Part shown: positions 37,203 to 45,414 of the stretch, piece by piece
Layout of the letters: every line of letters begins with the position of its first letter
How positions within the stretch are numbered: position 1 is the stretch's first letter
Assembly: GCF_041320705.1 (NCBI RefSeq)
Contig: NZ_JBGGTQ010000003.1
Span: 124,001-188,000 of the forward strand
Length of the DNA stretch: 64,000 nt
Source: Kineococcus mangrovi
GTDB lineage: Bacteria > Actinomycetota > Actinomycetes > Actinomycetales > Kineococcaceae
Reading direction: 5' to 3'
Made by a program: the position numbers and the translations under genes
Notes under the pieces: model-generated
What the model was told of the DNA's origin: nothing
Database searches by the model: none
Seen by the model: only the letters and a program-made list of their open reading frames with translations

Positions 37203-37841
37203 GTGAGCGAGATCTTGAGCGCACCGGGACTGGTGACGCCGCAGGCCCGCACGGGTCAGCCGGGCATGGGCCTGGATGACAACGTCTACCAGCGGCTGCT
37301 GCAGCAGCGGATCATCTGGCTCGGGACCGAGGTCCGGGACGACATGGCCAACGCCATCTGCGCGCAGCTGCTGCTGCTGGCCGCGGAGGACCCGGACGCG
37401 GACATCTTCATGTACATCAACTCGCCCGGCGGCTCGGTGTCCGCCGGCATGTCGATCTACGACACGATGCAGTACATCAAGCCGGACGTGGCGACGATCG
37501 CCACGGGCATGGCGGCCTCGATGGGCCAGTTCCTGCTGTGCGCGGGGGCCGCGGGCAAGCGCTCGGCGCTGCCGCACGCGAAGATCATGATGCACCAGCC
37601 GCTCGGCGGTCTGGGTGGTTCGGCCTCGGACATCAAGATCCTGGCCGAGCAGATCATCGCGACGAAGCGGCAGATGGCCGAGCTCATCGCGCAGCACTCC
37701 GGCCAGACGTTCGAGACCATCACCCGCGACTCCGACCGCGACCGCTGGTTCTCGGCCCAGGAGGCGAAGGAGTACGGCCTCATCGACCACGTCGTGGGCC
37801 ACACCAGCGAGGTCGAGGGCGGGGGCGGCACCGGTGCCTGA
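37203..37841 (+). CDS. clpP1: ATP-dependent Clp protease proteolytic subunit ClpP1, 212 aa
   Basis: Serine peptidase subunit that in actinobacteria assembles with ClpP2 into a mixed 14-mer capped by ClpX or ClpC. The catalytic triad is visible: Ser in [11 protein letters not shown], His in IMMHQPLGG and Asp in [10 protein letters not shown]. The N-terminal axial region [20 protein letters not shown] is standard. The frame is open further upstream; GTG 37203 (VSEILSAPG) is chosen because a purine-rich AGGAGAGGG lies upstream and the sequence before it is not conserved. A short propeptide is likely removed (family knowledge). It overlaps or directly precedes clpP2. Confidence 0.95.
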   Translation: MSEILSAPGLVTPQARTGQPGMGLDDNVYQRLLQQRIIWLGTEVRDDMANAICAQLLLLAAEDPDADIFMYINSPGGSVSAGMSIYDTMQYIKPDVATIATGMAASMGQFLLCAGAAGKRSALPHAKIMMHQPLGGLGGSASDIKILAEQIIATKRQMAELIAQHSGQTFETITRDSDRDRWFSAQEAKEYGLIDHVVGHTSEVEGGGGTGA

Positions 37842-37887
37842 GCTGTTCCGCCCGCCGTTCACGACCGCCCCGAGGGGAGACCGCCCG

Positions 37888-38541
37888 ATGAACCCGCAGT
37901 CCCGGCTGAACCCGGCCCACGATCAGTCCGCCCGCTACGTGCTCCCGCAGTTCGAGGAGCGCACGTCCTACGGCATGAAGCGCTCGGACCCGTACACGAA
38001 GCTCTTCGAGGACCGCATCATCTTCCTCGGCGTGCAGGTGGACGACGCCTCGGCCGACGACATCATCGCCCAGCTCATCGTCCTGGAGTCCCAGGACACC
38101 GAGCGGGACATCATCATGTACATCAACTCCCCGGGCGGGTCCTTCACCGCCCTCACGGCGATCTACGACACGATGATGTACATCCGTCCGGACATCCAGA
38201 CGTACTGCATGGGCCAGGCGGCCTCGGCCGCCGCGGTCCTGCTGGCCGCCGGGGCTCCGGGCAAGCGCTTCGCGCTGCCCAACTCCCGCATCCTGATCCA
38301 CCAGCCGGCCATGGCCGGTGGTGACTACGGGCAGGCCTCCGACCTGGAGATCCAGGCCAACGAGATCCTGCGGATGCGGTCCTGGCTGGAGAGCACGCTC
38401 GCGTTCCACTCGAACCGGACGGCCGACCAGGTCCGCGAGGACATCGAGCGCGACAAGTTCCTCACCGCCAACGAGGCCGTCGAGTACGGGCTCATCGACG
38501 AGGTGCTGACGAGCCGGAAGGCTTCCGCTCCGTCTCTGTGA
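37888..38541 (+). CDS. clpP2: ATP-dependent Clp protease proteolytic subunit ClpP2, 217 aa
   Basis: Second ClpP paralogue, partner of ClpP1 in the mixed complex. Triad: Ser in MGQAASAAAVLL, His in ILIHQPAM, Asp in REDIERDKFL. The handle region [19 protein letters not shown] is present. The N-terminal segment up to RYVLPQFEERTSYGMKRSDPY is typical of actinobacterial ClpP2 and includes a processed propeptide. ATG 37888 has GAGGGGAG at good spacing. An upstream in-frame GTG at 37834, which overlaps the clpP1 end, would add 18 residues and cannot be excluded. Confidence 0.95.
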   Translation: MNPQSRLNPAHDQSARYVLPQFEERTSYGMKRSDPYTKLFEDRIIFLGVQVDDASADDIIAQLIVLESQDTERDIIMYINSPGGSFTALTAIYDTMMYIRPDIQTYCMGQAASAAAVLLAAGAPGKRFALPNSRILIHQPAMAGGDYGQASDLEIQANEILRMRSWLESTLAFHSNRTADQVREDIERDKFLTANEAVEYGLIDEVLTSRKASAPSL

Positions 38542-38549
38542 GCACGAAG

Positions 38550-38577
38550 CGTCACTCGTGCGCAGCATCGAGTGACG
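38550..38577. terminator. Hairpin after clpP2
   Basis: 9-bp perfect arms CGTCACTCG and CGAGTGACG with a 10-nt loop, 8 nt after the clpP2 stop. It may end or attenuate the clpP1P2 message before clpX. Confidence 0.55.
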
Positions 38578-38659
38578 AGATGCCGAGCTTCCGGGGGGCC
38601 GGTCTGGCACCGTGTCCCCCGGGGGCGTCTAATGAGTCGGGCGAGGCGGACCCGGCAGG

Positions 38660-38665
38660 TAGCGT
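38660..38665 (+). promoter_or_regulatory. Putative -10 element of clpX
   Basis: TAGCGT about 90 nt upstream of the clpX GTG, within the 214-nt gap after clpP2. The rest of that gap contains the hairpin above and nothing else I can name. Confidence 0.35.
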
Positions 38666-38755
38666 GGACCGGACCGGCCGGACACGACGGACCGGTGGCC
38701 CGGACGCCGTGGCCGCCGCCGGCAGCACCCCGTACGTCGAGGAGAGGATTCGTCG

Positions 38756-40057
38756 GTGGCACGCATCGGTGACGGTGGCGACCTGCTGAAGTGCTCGTTC
38801 TGCGGCAAGAGCCAGAAGCAGGTCAAGAAGCTCATCGCGGGCCCAGGTGTCTACATCTGCGACGAGTGCATCGACCTCTGCAACGAGATCATCGAGGAGG
38901 AGCTCGCCGAGGCCAACGACCTGGGCCTGGTGGAGCTGCCGAAGCCGAAGGAGATCTTCGACTTCCTCGACCAGTACGTCATCGGCCAGTCCTCGGCGAA
39001 GAAGTCGCTCGCCGTGGCCGTCTACAACCACTACAAGCGCATCCAGGTCGGCGAGGCCGCCGGCAGCGGGAAGGCGCGCGGCGAGGACGCCGTCGAGATC
39101 TCCAAGTCCAACATCCTGCTCATCGGGCCGACGGGCTGCGGCAAGACGTACCTGGCCCAAACGCTCGCGAAGATGCTCAACGTCCCCTTCGCCATCGCCG
39201 ACGCGACGGCGCTGACCGAGGCCGGCTACGTCGGTGAGGACGTCGAGAACATCCTCCTCAAGCTCATCCAGGCCGCCGACTACGACGTCAAGAAGGCCGA
39301 GACGGGCATCATCTACATCGACGAGGTCGACAAGATCGCCCGCAAGTCCGAGAACCCCTCCATCACGCGGGACGTCTCGGGCGAGGGGGTGCAGCAGGCG
39401 CTGTTGAAGATCCTGGAGGGGACGACGGCCTCGGTGCCGCCGCAGGGCGGGCGCAAGCACCCGCACCAGGAGTTCATCCAGATCGACACGACGAACGTGC
39501 TGTTCATCGTGGGTGGTGCCTTCGCCGGCCTGGACCGCATCATCGAGGCCCGCTCCGGCAAGCAGGGCCTCGGCTTCGGGGCGCAGCTGCGCTCCACTAC
39601 CGACAAGCAGGCCGAGCCGTCCTTCGCCGACGTCATGCCCGAGGACCTCATGAAGTTCGGGCTCATCCCCGAGTTCATCGGTCGCCTCCCGGTCATCACG
39701 AGCGTCGAGAACCTCGACCGCGACGCCCTGGTGCAGATCCTCACCCAGCCCCGCAACGCGCTCGCCAAGCAGTACCAGCGGATGTTCGAGCTGGACGGCG
39801 TGGAGCTGGAGTTCACCGACGACGCCCTCGAAGCCGTGGCCGACCAGGCCATCCTGCGCGGCACCGGCGCCCGCGGGCTGCGCGCCATCATCGAGGAGGT
39901 CCTGCTCCCGGTGATGTTCGACGTGCCCAGCCGCGACGACATCGCCCGCGTCGTCGTGACGCGCGAGGTCGTGCTGAAGAACGTCAACCCCACGCTGGTC
40001 CCGCGCGAGGCCCCGGCCCGCAAGTCCTCCCGGGAGCGCCGCGACAAGTCGGCCTGA
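38756..40057 (+). CDS. clpX: ATP-dependent Clp protease ATP-binding subunit ClpX, 433 aa
   Basis: AAA+ unfoldase that feeds substrates to ClpP1P2. The N-terminal zinc-binding domain has four cysteines (LKCSFCGKS and ICDECIDLC, about residues 13-42). The AAA+ core has Walker [16 protein letters not shown], Walker [12 protein letters not shown], sensor/arginine-finger regions and the ClpP-docking loop [10 protein letters not shown] (IGF-type). Length is typical. The GTG start follows a GGAGAGGA ribosome site. Terminated by a 20-bp hairpin shared with the convergent YceI operon. Confidence 0.97.
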   Translation: MARIGDGGDLLKCSFCGKSQKQVKKLIAGPGVYICDECIDLCNEIIEEELAEANDLGLVELPKPKEIFDFLDQYVIGQSSAKKSLAVAVYNHYKRIQVGEAAGSGKARGEDAVEISKSNILLIGPTGCGKTYLAQTLAKMLNVPFAIADATALTEAGYVGEDVENILLKLIQAADYDVKKAETGIIYIDEVDKIARKSENPSITRDVSGEGVQQALLKILEGTTASVPPQGGRKHPHQEFIQIDTTNVLFIVGGAFAGLDRIIEARSGKQGLGFGAQLRSTTDKQAEPSFADVMPEDLMKFGLIPEFIGRLPVITSVENLDRDALVQILTQPRNALAKQYQRMFELDGVELEFTDDALEAVADQAILRGTGARGLRAIIEEVLLPVMFDVPSRDDIARVVVTREVVLKNVNPTLVPREAPARKSSRERRDKSA

Positions 40058-40066
40058 CCGGACCCG

Positions 40067-40124
40067 CCCGCACGACGAAGGGGCCCTCGCGCCGTCCGGT
40101 GCGGGGGCCCCTTCGTCGTGCGGG
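40067..40124. terminator. 20-bp bidirectional hairpin between clpX and the YceI operon
   Basis: Perfect 20-bp arms (40067-40086 and 40105-40124, core GCACGACGAAGGGGCC) with an 18-nt loop, between convergent stops at 40057 and 40130. Confidence 0.85.
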
Positions 40125-40129
40125 CCGGG

Positions 40130-40984
40130 CTACTGCTGCAGCACCGCCTCGACGTCGATCTGGACCTTCAGCGTCGTGCCGAAGACGGCGACACCGATGC
40201 CGACGGCCTGGTTCCAGTTCATCGCGAAGTCGTCGCGGTGCAGCTCCGTCGTCGCGGTGAACGCGGCGCGGGTGCCGCCCCACGGGTCCGGGCCGGACCC
40301 GGCGTAGGACAGCTGCAGCTGCACCGGGCGGGTCGTGGCCAGCAGCGTCAGGTCACCGGACAGGACCCACCCGTCCGCGCCGCGCTGCACCCCCGTCGCG
40401 GTGAAGGTGAGGGTGGGGTGGTGGTCGGTGTCCAGGAAGTCCGCCGACCGCAGGTGCTCGTCGCGCTGGGCGTTGCCGGTGTCGATGGACGTGGCGTCGA
40501 TCTCGACCTGCACGCTCGCACGGGTGACGTCCTCCGGGACCGTGATGACCCCGGAGAAGCCCGTGAACCGCCCGTTGACCGCGGCCAGGCCGAGGTGGTG
40601 GGCGCGGGCCGAGATCGAGGAGTGCGTGACGTCGATGGCCCACACGCCGGCCGGCGGCACGTCGCTGCCGCCCTGTCGGCGCAGGCGGACCTCGCCGATG
40701 CGCCAGGCGCCGGCGCCGGGGACGACGACGCTCGTGGCGCGCGGTTCGTGGGCCGCGGCGGCGACGAGCATGGTCGCCGCCCCCGCGGGCACCCCGAGAA
40801 GGGCGAAGCCGCCGTCACCGCCGGTGACGGCGCGCGCCACCTGCGACCCGTCGGCACCGAGGAGCGTCACCGACGCCCCGGTGACGGGCCAGCCCTCGCG
40901 GTCGACGACGCGACCCTCCCCGGTGGCGCCGCCATCGGCCGTGCTGACGGCGACCCGCGGGGCCGCCGCCGGGTCCGGGCTCAC
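40130..40984 (-). CDS. Carboxypeptidase-regulatory-like domain fused to YceI, 284 aa
   Basis: Two-part protein. Residues about 15-100 form a carboxypeptidase-regulatory-like beta-sandwich ([20 protein letters not shown], then [15 protein letters not shown]). Residues about 108-282 are a YceI lipocalin-like barrel: [66 protein letters not shown]. YceI proteins bind isoprenoid or other long lipophilic ligands and are often secreted; here there is no signal peptide, so it should be cytosolic. Its GTG start overlaps the stop of the MFS gene (GTGA). The N-terminal domain resembles those at the end of that transporter, including a shared AAAH...P.AT.V pattern, suggesting a joint function. The fusion is seen; the ligand and mechanism are inference. 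Confidence 0.85.
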   Translation of the reverse strand: MSPDPAAAPRVAVSTADGGATGEGRVVDREGWPVTGASVTLLGADGSQVARAVTGGDGGFALLGVPAGAATMLVAAAAHEPRATSVVVPGAGAWRIGEVRLRRQGGSDVPPAGVWAIDVTHSSISARAHHLGLAAVNGRFTGFSGVITVPEDVTRASVQVEIDATSIDTGNAQRDEHLRSADFLDTDHHPTLTFTATGVQRGADGWVLSGDLTLLATTRPVQLQLSYAGSGPDPWGGTRAAFTATTELHRDDFAMNWNQAVGIGVAVFGTTLKVQIDVEAVLQQ

Positions 40985-43578
40985 CGCTGCTCCGCGCGGG
41001 ACTCGAACCGGGTCAGGTCCAGCGTGGTGCCGCCCTCGCCGGCGCCGAGCGTGATCCGAGCGGCGGACACGGTGTCCTCCTCGACGTCGACGGCCGTGGC
41101 GACGGGCGCGTACCCGGCGGCGGTCAGCGTGTAGTGGCCGCCGGCCAGGTCCTCGAAGGAGTAGCTGCCGTCGAGGGCGGTGACGACCGAGCCGACCACC
41201 TCGCCGTCGGCGTCCACGAGGGTCACCGTCGCCTCGCGCAGGACCCGGCCGTCGCTGGCGGCGACGACGGTCCCGGTGAGGCGGCCGCCGCCGGTGAGGA
41301 CGAGGTCGCAGGCGATCGCCCCGGAGTCGGGGACCTCGATGCTGCGGGCCAGCGGCCGGTGCGACTCGTTCTGCGCGGTCAGCACGTAGGTGCCGCCCAT
41401 GAGCTGGTCGAAGGAGTACCCGCCGCCGTCGTCGCTGCGGGCGGAGCCGACGACCTCCCCGGTGACGTCCGTGAGGGTCACCAGGGCCCCCTGGACGCCG
41501 GTGGCGCGACCGTCGTGCCCGTCCAGGCCCTGGGGCAGGACGTGCGTCAGGACGCGGCCGGTGATGGCCGAGCGGCCGGCGAGCACGACGTCGCGGGTGA
41601 CCGGGGTGTCCCCGACCCCGACGAGCGTGGCCGAGGGGGCCACGTGGGCCGCGGCGACGATGAGCAGGTAGGTGCCACCGGTCGGCAGGTCCAGCCGGTA
41701 GCCCCCGTCGTCGCGGGTGCTGGTGCGGGCGACCTGCTGCCCGGACTGGTCGGCGAGGGTCACCACGGCACCCGGCAGCGGCCGGCGGTCGTGGTGGCTG
41801 ACGGTGCCGGACACCGACAGGCCGGTGTCGGTGCGCGAGGACTGGGCGGGCACGCTGGGGATCTCCTCCCGGTCGGGGTGCGGGCGACCGTTCGCCGACC
41901 CGTCGAGCGAGCCGTCGCCGTGCACGGCCGTTCCGCCGATCCTCGCACTGCGGACGCCCTCCTGGCCCGTCGTGGCCGCGACGGCCGTGGCCGAGGTGCG
42001 GTCCGAGGCCTCCGGCGCGTCGTCGTCCGTGCGCAGCGCGCGCTCCTTGAAGAAGAGCGTGATGAGGAAGGCGATGAGCGCGAACGGGGCGGCGATGAGG
42101 AAGACGTCGGCGATGGAGGAGCCGTAGGCCGACTGCACGATCGAGCGCACGGGCTCGGGGATCGCACGCAGGTCGGGGACGCCGGTCGCGGAGCCCATCG
42201 ACGACAGGGCCTGGCCGGGGTCGATGCGGGCGGCGCGCAGGCCGCTCTCGAGGTGGTCGGTGACCCGGTGGCCGAGGACGGCGCCGAGCGCGGAGACGCC
42301 GATGGCACCCCCGAGGCTGCGGGCGAAGGCGATGAAGGAGCTGGCCGAGCCGAGGTCGCGGGGTTCGGCGACGTTCTGGACCGCCAGGACGAGGTTCTGC
42401 ATCATCATGCCGACGCCGAGGCCGACGAGGGCCATGAAGGGGGCGACGACCCAGTAGTCCGTGTCGTACTCGATGGTGCCCATGAGACCGAGGCCGGCGG
42501 TGAGCAGGACGCCGCCGGTGACCAGCCAGCCCTTCCAGCGGCCGGTGCGGGTGATGAACTGCCCGGCGATCGTGGAGGCGAGGAAGAGCCCGACGATCAT
42601 CGGGATGGTCATGACGCCGGCCATGGTCGGGGTCTCCCCGCGGGCCAGCTGGAAGTACTGGCTGAGGAAGATCGTGGCGCCGAACATCGCGACGCCGACG
42701 AAGAGGCTGGCCGCGGCCGACAGGGCGATCGTCGGGTTGCGGAAGAACTTCAGCGGGACGATCGGCTCGGCGGCACGTCGCTCGGCGACGACGGCCAGGC
42801 CGAGGAGGACGACACCGCCGGCGACGAGGCCGACGGTCCACCACGAGGCCCAGTCGAACTGGTTGCCGGCCAGGGAGACCCAGATGAGCAGGGCGGAGAT
42901 CCCGGCGGCCAGCAGGAGGGCGCCGAGGTAGTCGATCGAGACGTCGCGCTGGGGCTGGGCGGGCAGCTTCAGGCGGGTCTGGAGCACGATGAAGGCGGCG
43001 ATGGCGAACGGGATGCCGACGTAGAAGCACCAGTGCCAGGACAGGTGCTGGGTGAGGACCCCGCCGATGAGGGGGCCGCCGACCGTGGCCAGGGCGAAGG
43101 TGGCGCCGAGGTAGCCGGAGTACCGACCGCGCTCGCGGGGGGTGACCATCGAGGCGAGGATCACCTGCGCCAGGGCGAGCAGTCCGCCACCGCCCAGGCC
43201 CTGGAAGACGCGCAGGGTGATGAGCATGCCCATGCTGGTCGACAGGCCGGCGACGGCCGAGGCGACGACGAAGATGACCAGGGCGATCTGGACGAGCAGC
43301 TTCTTGGAGAAGAGGTCGGCCAGCTTGCCCCAGATGGGCGTGGAGATGGTGGTGGCCAGCAGGGCGGCGGTGACGACCCAGGTGTAGCCGGACTCGGTGC
43401 CGTGCAGGTCGTTGACGATGCGCGGCAACGCGTTCGAGACGACCGTGGAGGACAGGATGGCGACGAACATCCCCAGCAGCAGGCCCGAGAGCGCCTCCAG
43501 GACCTGCGCGTGGGTCATCTTCGGGGCACCGCCGGTGCCGGTGCTGGACGTCGGTGGGACGTCGGTGGTGCTGCTCAT
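40981..43578 (-). CDS. MFS drug exporter (DHA2, EmrB/QacA type) with three C-terminal beta-sandwich domains, 865 aa
   Basis: Proton-driven 14-helix exporter. Residues about 20-525 are a full DHA2 transporter: LEALSGLLLGMFVAILSSTV with helix 1, WGKLADLFSKK (motif A), QGLGGGGLLALAQVILASMV and LGATFALATVGGPLIGGVL (motif C). A hydrophilic linker (about 526-585) leads to three carboxypeptidase-regulatory-like repeats at about 586-670, 675-765 and 766-850, each with a G-x-V...GA-V-L core and a D-GGY/S-F...GGxY strand pair. With 14 helices the C-terminus should be cytosolic, unusual for this domain type, and consistent with the signal-less YceI partner. ATG 43578 overlaps the marR stop. Substrate unknown, probably lipophilic. 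Confidence 0.88.
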   Translation of the reverse strand: MSSTTDVPPTSSTGTGGAPKMTHAQVLEALSGLLLGMFVAILSSTVVSNALPRIVNDLHGTESGYTWVVTAALLATTISTPIWGKLADLFSKKLLVQIALVIFVVASAVAGLSTSMGMLITLRVFQGLGGGGLLALAQVILASMVTPRERGRYSGYLGATFALATVGGPLIGGVLTQHLSWHWCFYVGIPFAIAAFIVLQTRLKLPAQPQRDVSIDYLGALLLAAGISALLIWVSLAGNQFDWASWWTVGLVAGGVVLLGLAVVAERRAAEPIVPLKFFRNPTIALSAAASLFVGVAMFGATIFLSQYFQLARGETPTMAGVMTIPMIVGLFLASTIAGQFITRTGRWKGWLVTGGVLLTAGLGLMGTIEYDTDYWVVAPFMALVGLGVGMMMQNLVLAVQNVAEPRDLGSASSFIAFARSLGGAIGVSALGAVLGHRVTDHLESGLRAARIDPGQALSSMGSATGVPDLRAIPEPVRSIVQSAYGSSIADVFLIAAPFALIAFLITLFFKERALRTDDDAPEASDRTSATAVAATTGQEGVRSARIGGTAVHGDGSLDGSANGRPHPDREEIPSVPAQSSRTDTGLSVSGTVSHHDRRPLPGAVVTLADQSGQQVARTSTRDDGGYRLDLPTGGTYLLIVAAAHVAPSATLVGVGDTPVTRDVVLAGRSAITGRVLTHVLPQGLDGHDGRATGVQGALVTLTDVTGEVVGSARSDDGGGYSFDQLMGGTYVLTAQNESHRPLARSIEVPDSGAIACDLVLTGGGRLTGTVVAASDGRVLREATVTLVDADGEVVGSVVTALDGSYSFEDLAGGHYTLTAAGYAPVATAVDVEEDTVSAARITLGAGEGGTTLDLTRFESRAEQR

Positions 43579-44033
43579 GCGTTCCCCTGCAACTGCTTCT
43601 GGTGGGTGGACGGGGGGCTGGACGGGACCGGGGCGGCGACGAGGCGGCCGAGGAGGCGGGTGAGGTCGCCGACCTCCTCGTCCCGCCAGCCGTCGAGGTG
43701 GTCGAGGAGCCGGTCGACGACGGCGCGGCGGAAGGTGCGGATCTCCTGCACGCCGGCCGGGGTGAGGCTGAGGCGCTGGGAGCGGCCGTCGGCGGGGTCG
43801 GGGCAGGAGACGAGCAGTCCGCGCTGCCGGAGGTGGCTGACCTGCCGGCTGACGGTCGACAGGTCGAGGGAGAGGTGCTCGGCGACCTCGCTGACGCGCA
43901 GCGGTCCGTGCTGGAGGACGACGGCCAGCGCGGCGACGGCCGGGGTGTGGTGCGTGCCCACCAGCTCCCGGTGGGCCCGCAGGAGGTCCGGGAAGACGTC
44001 GGCGAGCGCTGCGCACGCGTGCGGTGTGGCCAT
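43575..44033 (-). CDS. MarR-family regulator of the MFS-YceI operon, 152 aa
   Basis: Winged-helix regulator. The recognition region is PLRVSEVAEHLSLDLSTVSRQVSHLRQRGLL, followed by the wing DPADGRSQRLSLTPAG. ATG 44033 (MATPHACAA) is preferred over the upstream TTG 44066 because a strong promoter (-10 at 44070-44075) puts the transcript start near the TTG. Its stop overlaps the transporter ATG (ATGA), so it is the first gene of the operon. An inverted repeat over its -10 is a likely autorepression site; MarR proteins usually release DNA on binding small aromatic or lipophilic compounds, possibly the pump substrate. Confidence 0.9.
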   Translation of the reverse strand: MATPHACAALADVFPDLLRAHRELVGTHHTPAVAALAVVLQHGPLRVSEVAEHLSLDLSTVSRQVSHLRQRGLLVSCPDPADGRSQRLSLTPAGVQEIRTFRRAVVDRLLDHLDGWRDEEVGDLTRLLGRLVAAPVPSSPPSTHQKQLQGNA

Positions 44034-44062
44034 GACGACCTCGATCGGCTCGGTTGGTGTGT

Positions 44063-44089
44063 GCAAGCAACATTAAGTGTGTTGGTTGC
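44063..44089. promoter_or_regulatory. Candidate MarR operator over the -10 element
   Basis: Inverted repeat GCAAGCAACA (44063-44072) and TGTTGGTTGC (44080-44089), 9 of 10 positions complementary, with a 7-nt spacer. It covers the -10. A second small repeat, GTTGC/GCAAC at 44085-44099, overlaps the -35. Confidence 0.65.
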
Positions 44090-44098
44090 TCCATGCAA
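44070..44098 (-). promoter_or_regulatory. Promoter of the marR-MFS-YceI operon
   Basis: Minus-strand -35 TTGCAT (44093-44098), exactly 17 nt, then -10 TAATGT (44070-44075). It is the best sigma-70-type match I found in the window and AT-rich against its surroundings. Confidence 0.75.
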
Positions 44099-44135
44099 CT
44101 CGATCCGGTCGGGCCGGTCGGTCCGGGCAGGGGGG

Positions 44136-44179
44136 CGCGGTGGCGGCCCGCCCGGGGGAGCGGGCGCGCCACCACCGCG
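44136..44179. terminator. Probable hairpin after the second marR gene
   Basis: Arms CGCGGTGG (44136-44143) and CCACCGCG (44172-44179) with inner GCCCG/CGGGC pairing, between marR2 and the operon promoter. Confidence 0.5.
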
Positions 44180-44223
44180 TGCCGCGGCCGGCGCCGCGCG
44201 GGCGGGGGTGTCCCCGCCGCGGG

Positions 44224-44652
44224 TCAGATCGCGGAGTTCAGGCGGTGCAGGAGGTCGGCGAGAGCGGTCATGTCCTCCTCCGGCCAGCCCTCCAGGCGGG
44301 TGTGCAGCCGCTGCCGGCGCGCGGCGCGGGCGGCGTGCACCTTCTCCAGGCCGTCGGGGGACAGGGTGAGCCGCACGGCGCGCCCGTCGGTCGGGTCGGC
44401 CTCGCGGCTGACGAGGCCGAGGCGTTCGAGGAGCTGGACCTGCCGGGACAGCGTGGGCTTGCCGATGCCGAAGAACGTCGCCAGGTCCGAGGGCCGCGAC
44501 TCCCCGACGTCGTCGAGGCGCACCAGCAGGCTGTAGGCCTCCGGCTCCAGGTCCGGGTGCACGTTGCGCGCGGTCTCCCGGTTGATGGCGCGAGAGCGCC
44601 GCAAGAGCACGGCGAGTTCGCGTTCCAGCGCTTCAGCAGGGCCACTGACCAT
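44224..44652 (-). CDS. MarR-family transcriptional regulator, 142 aa
   Basis: Second, clearly different MarR protein. Winged helix: SRPSDLATFFGIGKPTLSRQVQLLERLGLV, then the wing ADPTDGRAVRLTLSPDG. It has typical dimerisation helices at both ends. Leaderless start at ATG 44652: TAGGTT lies 6 nt upstream. Its target is not evident; it lies in the same direction upstream of the marR-MFS-YceI operon, but a hairpin and a separate strong promoter lie between. It is divergent from padR-ino1 at about 180 nt. Confidence 0.88.
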   Translation of the reverse strand: MVSGPAEALERELAVLLRRSRAINRETARNVHPDLEPEAYSLLVRLDDVGESRPSDLATFFGIGKPTLSRQVQLLERLGLVSREADPTDGRAVRLTLSPDGLEKVHAARAARRQRLHTRLEGWPEEDMTALADLLHRLNSAI

Positions 44653-44658
44653 CCCCGG

Positions 44659-44664
44659 AACCTA
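44659..44664 (-). promoter_or_regulatory. Putative -10 element of marR2
   Basis: Minus-strand TAGGTT, 6 nt before ATG 44652. Confidence 0.55.
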
Positions 44665-44775
44665 CCGGCACCGCGAGCGCCGCGGACGACCCGCCCACCA
44701 CCGGCCCACCAGTCGCCCACCGCGTGCTCGCCGCGCACCGGGGCCCGCGGGTTGTCGCAGGGAGCCCGCACCGCC

Positions 44776-44781
44776 TACTGT
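44776..44781 (+). promoter_or_regulatory. Putative -10 element of padR-ino1
   Basis: TACTGT just upstream of the palindrome at 44790-44810; it predicts a transcript start near 44788, inside or next to the operator. Confidence 0.45.
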
Positions 44782-44789
44782 CGCGATCG

Positions 44790-44810
44790 GATGCATCGAA
44801 TCGATGCATC
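44790..44810. promoter_or_regulatory. Perfect 21-bp palindrome, likely PadR operator
   Basis: Arms GATGCATCGA and TCGATGCATC around one central base. It lies between the predicted -10 and the padR ribosome site, the position expected for autorepression of padR-ino1. Confidence 0.7.
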
Positions 44811-44832
44811 GAAAGCGAGCTGAGGAGCTGTC

Positions 44833-45414
44833 GTGGTCCGCAAGCGCGGTGACGTCGTCCTGCTGGCCGTCCTGGCGCTGCTGGCCGACGGCCCGATGCA
44901 CGGCTACGAGGTGCGCAAGCGCCTCGACCAGCGGCTGGGGGTGCTCCGGGCCCTGAGCTACGGGACGCTCTACCCCGCGCTGCGCGCCCTGCAGGCCGGC
45001 GGTTGCATCACCGAGACGACCGAGCAGCGGCTGCCGGGCACCATCAGCCCCAAGCGGGCCCGCGTCGTCTACGAGATCACCGCGCACGGCCGGGACCGGC
45101 TCGCCGGCATGCTCGAGGAGTCCGGCCCCGAGGCGTGGGAGGACGACGCGTTCGGCGTCCACTTCGCCCTCTTCGCCCGGGTCGCCCCCCGCACCCGGTT
45201 GCGCGTCCTGGAGGGCCGCCGCGCGCGGCTGCTCGAACGCCTGGAGCAGATGAACCGGTCCATCGAGCGCACCCAAGCCCAGCTCGACGTCTACGCGCTG
45301 GAGGCCCAGCGGCACGGTCTGGAGACCGTGCGCAGCGAGGTCGACTGGCTCGAACGCCTCATCACCGCCGAGCACCACCCCACACCCACCCCCACCCCGA
45401 AGGAGACCCCCTGA
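44833..45414 (+). CDS. PadR-family transcriptional regulator, 193 aa
   Basis: Winged-helix repressor with the PadR N-terminal block [24 protein letters not shown] and [20 protein letters not shown] wing follows in [18 protein letters not shown]. The C-terminal half is the long vinculin-like dimerisation helix pair ([18 protein letters not shown]). The GTG start follows GAGGAG. Its stop TGA shares a base with the ATG of ino1, so the two are one operon. A PadR gene next to ino1 is also known in mycobacteria (Rv0047c beside Rv0046c, family knowledge). Probable effector: a polyol or phosphate metabolite; unknown. Confidence 0.92.
   Translation: MVRKRGDVVLLAVLALLADGPMHGYEVRKRLDQRLGVLRALSYGTLYPALRALQAGGCITETTEQRLPGTISPKRARVVYEITAHGRDRLAGMLEESGPEAWEDDAFGVHFALFARVAPRTRLRVLEGRRARLLERLEQMNRSIERTQAQLDVYALEAQRHGLETVRSEVDWLERLITAEHHPTPTPTPKETP

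Noticed and set aside
41134-44076. Plus-strand open frame of about 980 codons over the MFS gene
   Set aside because: Shadow of the opposite-strand transporter; Gly/Asp/Glu-rich without any domain.
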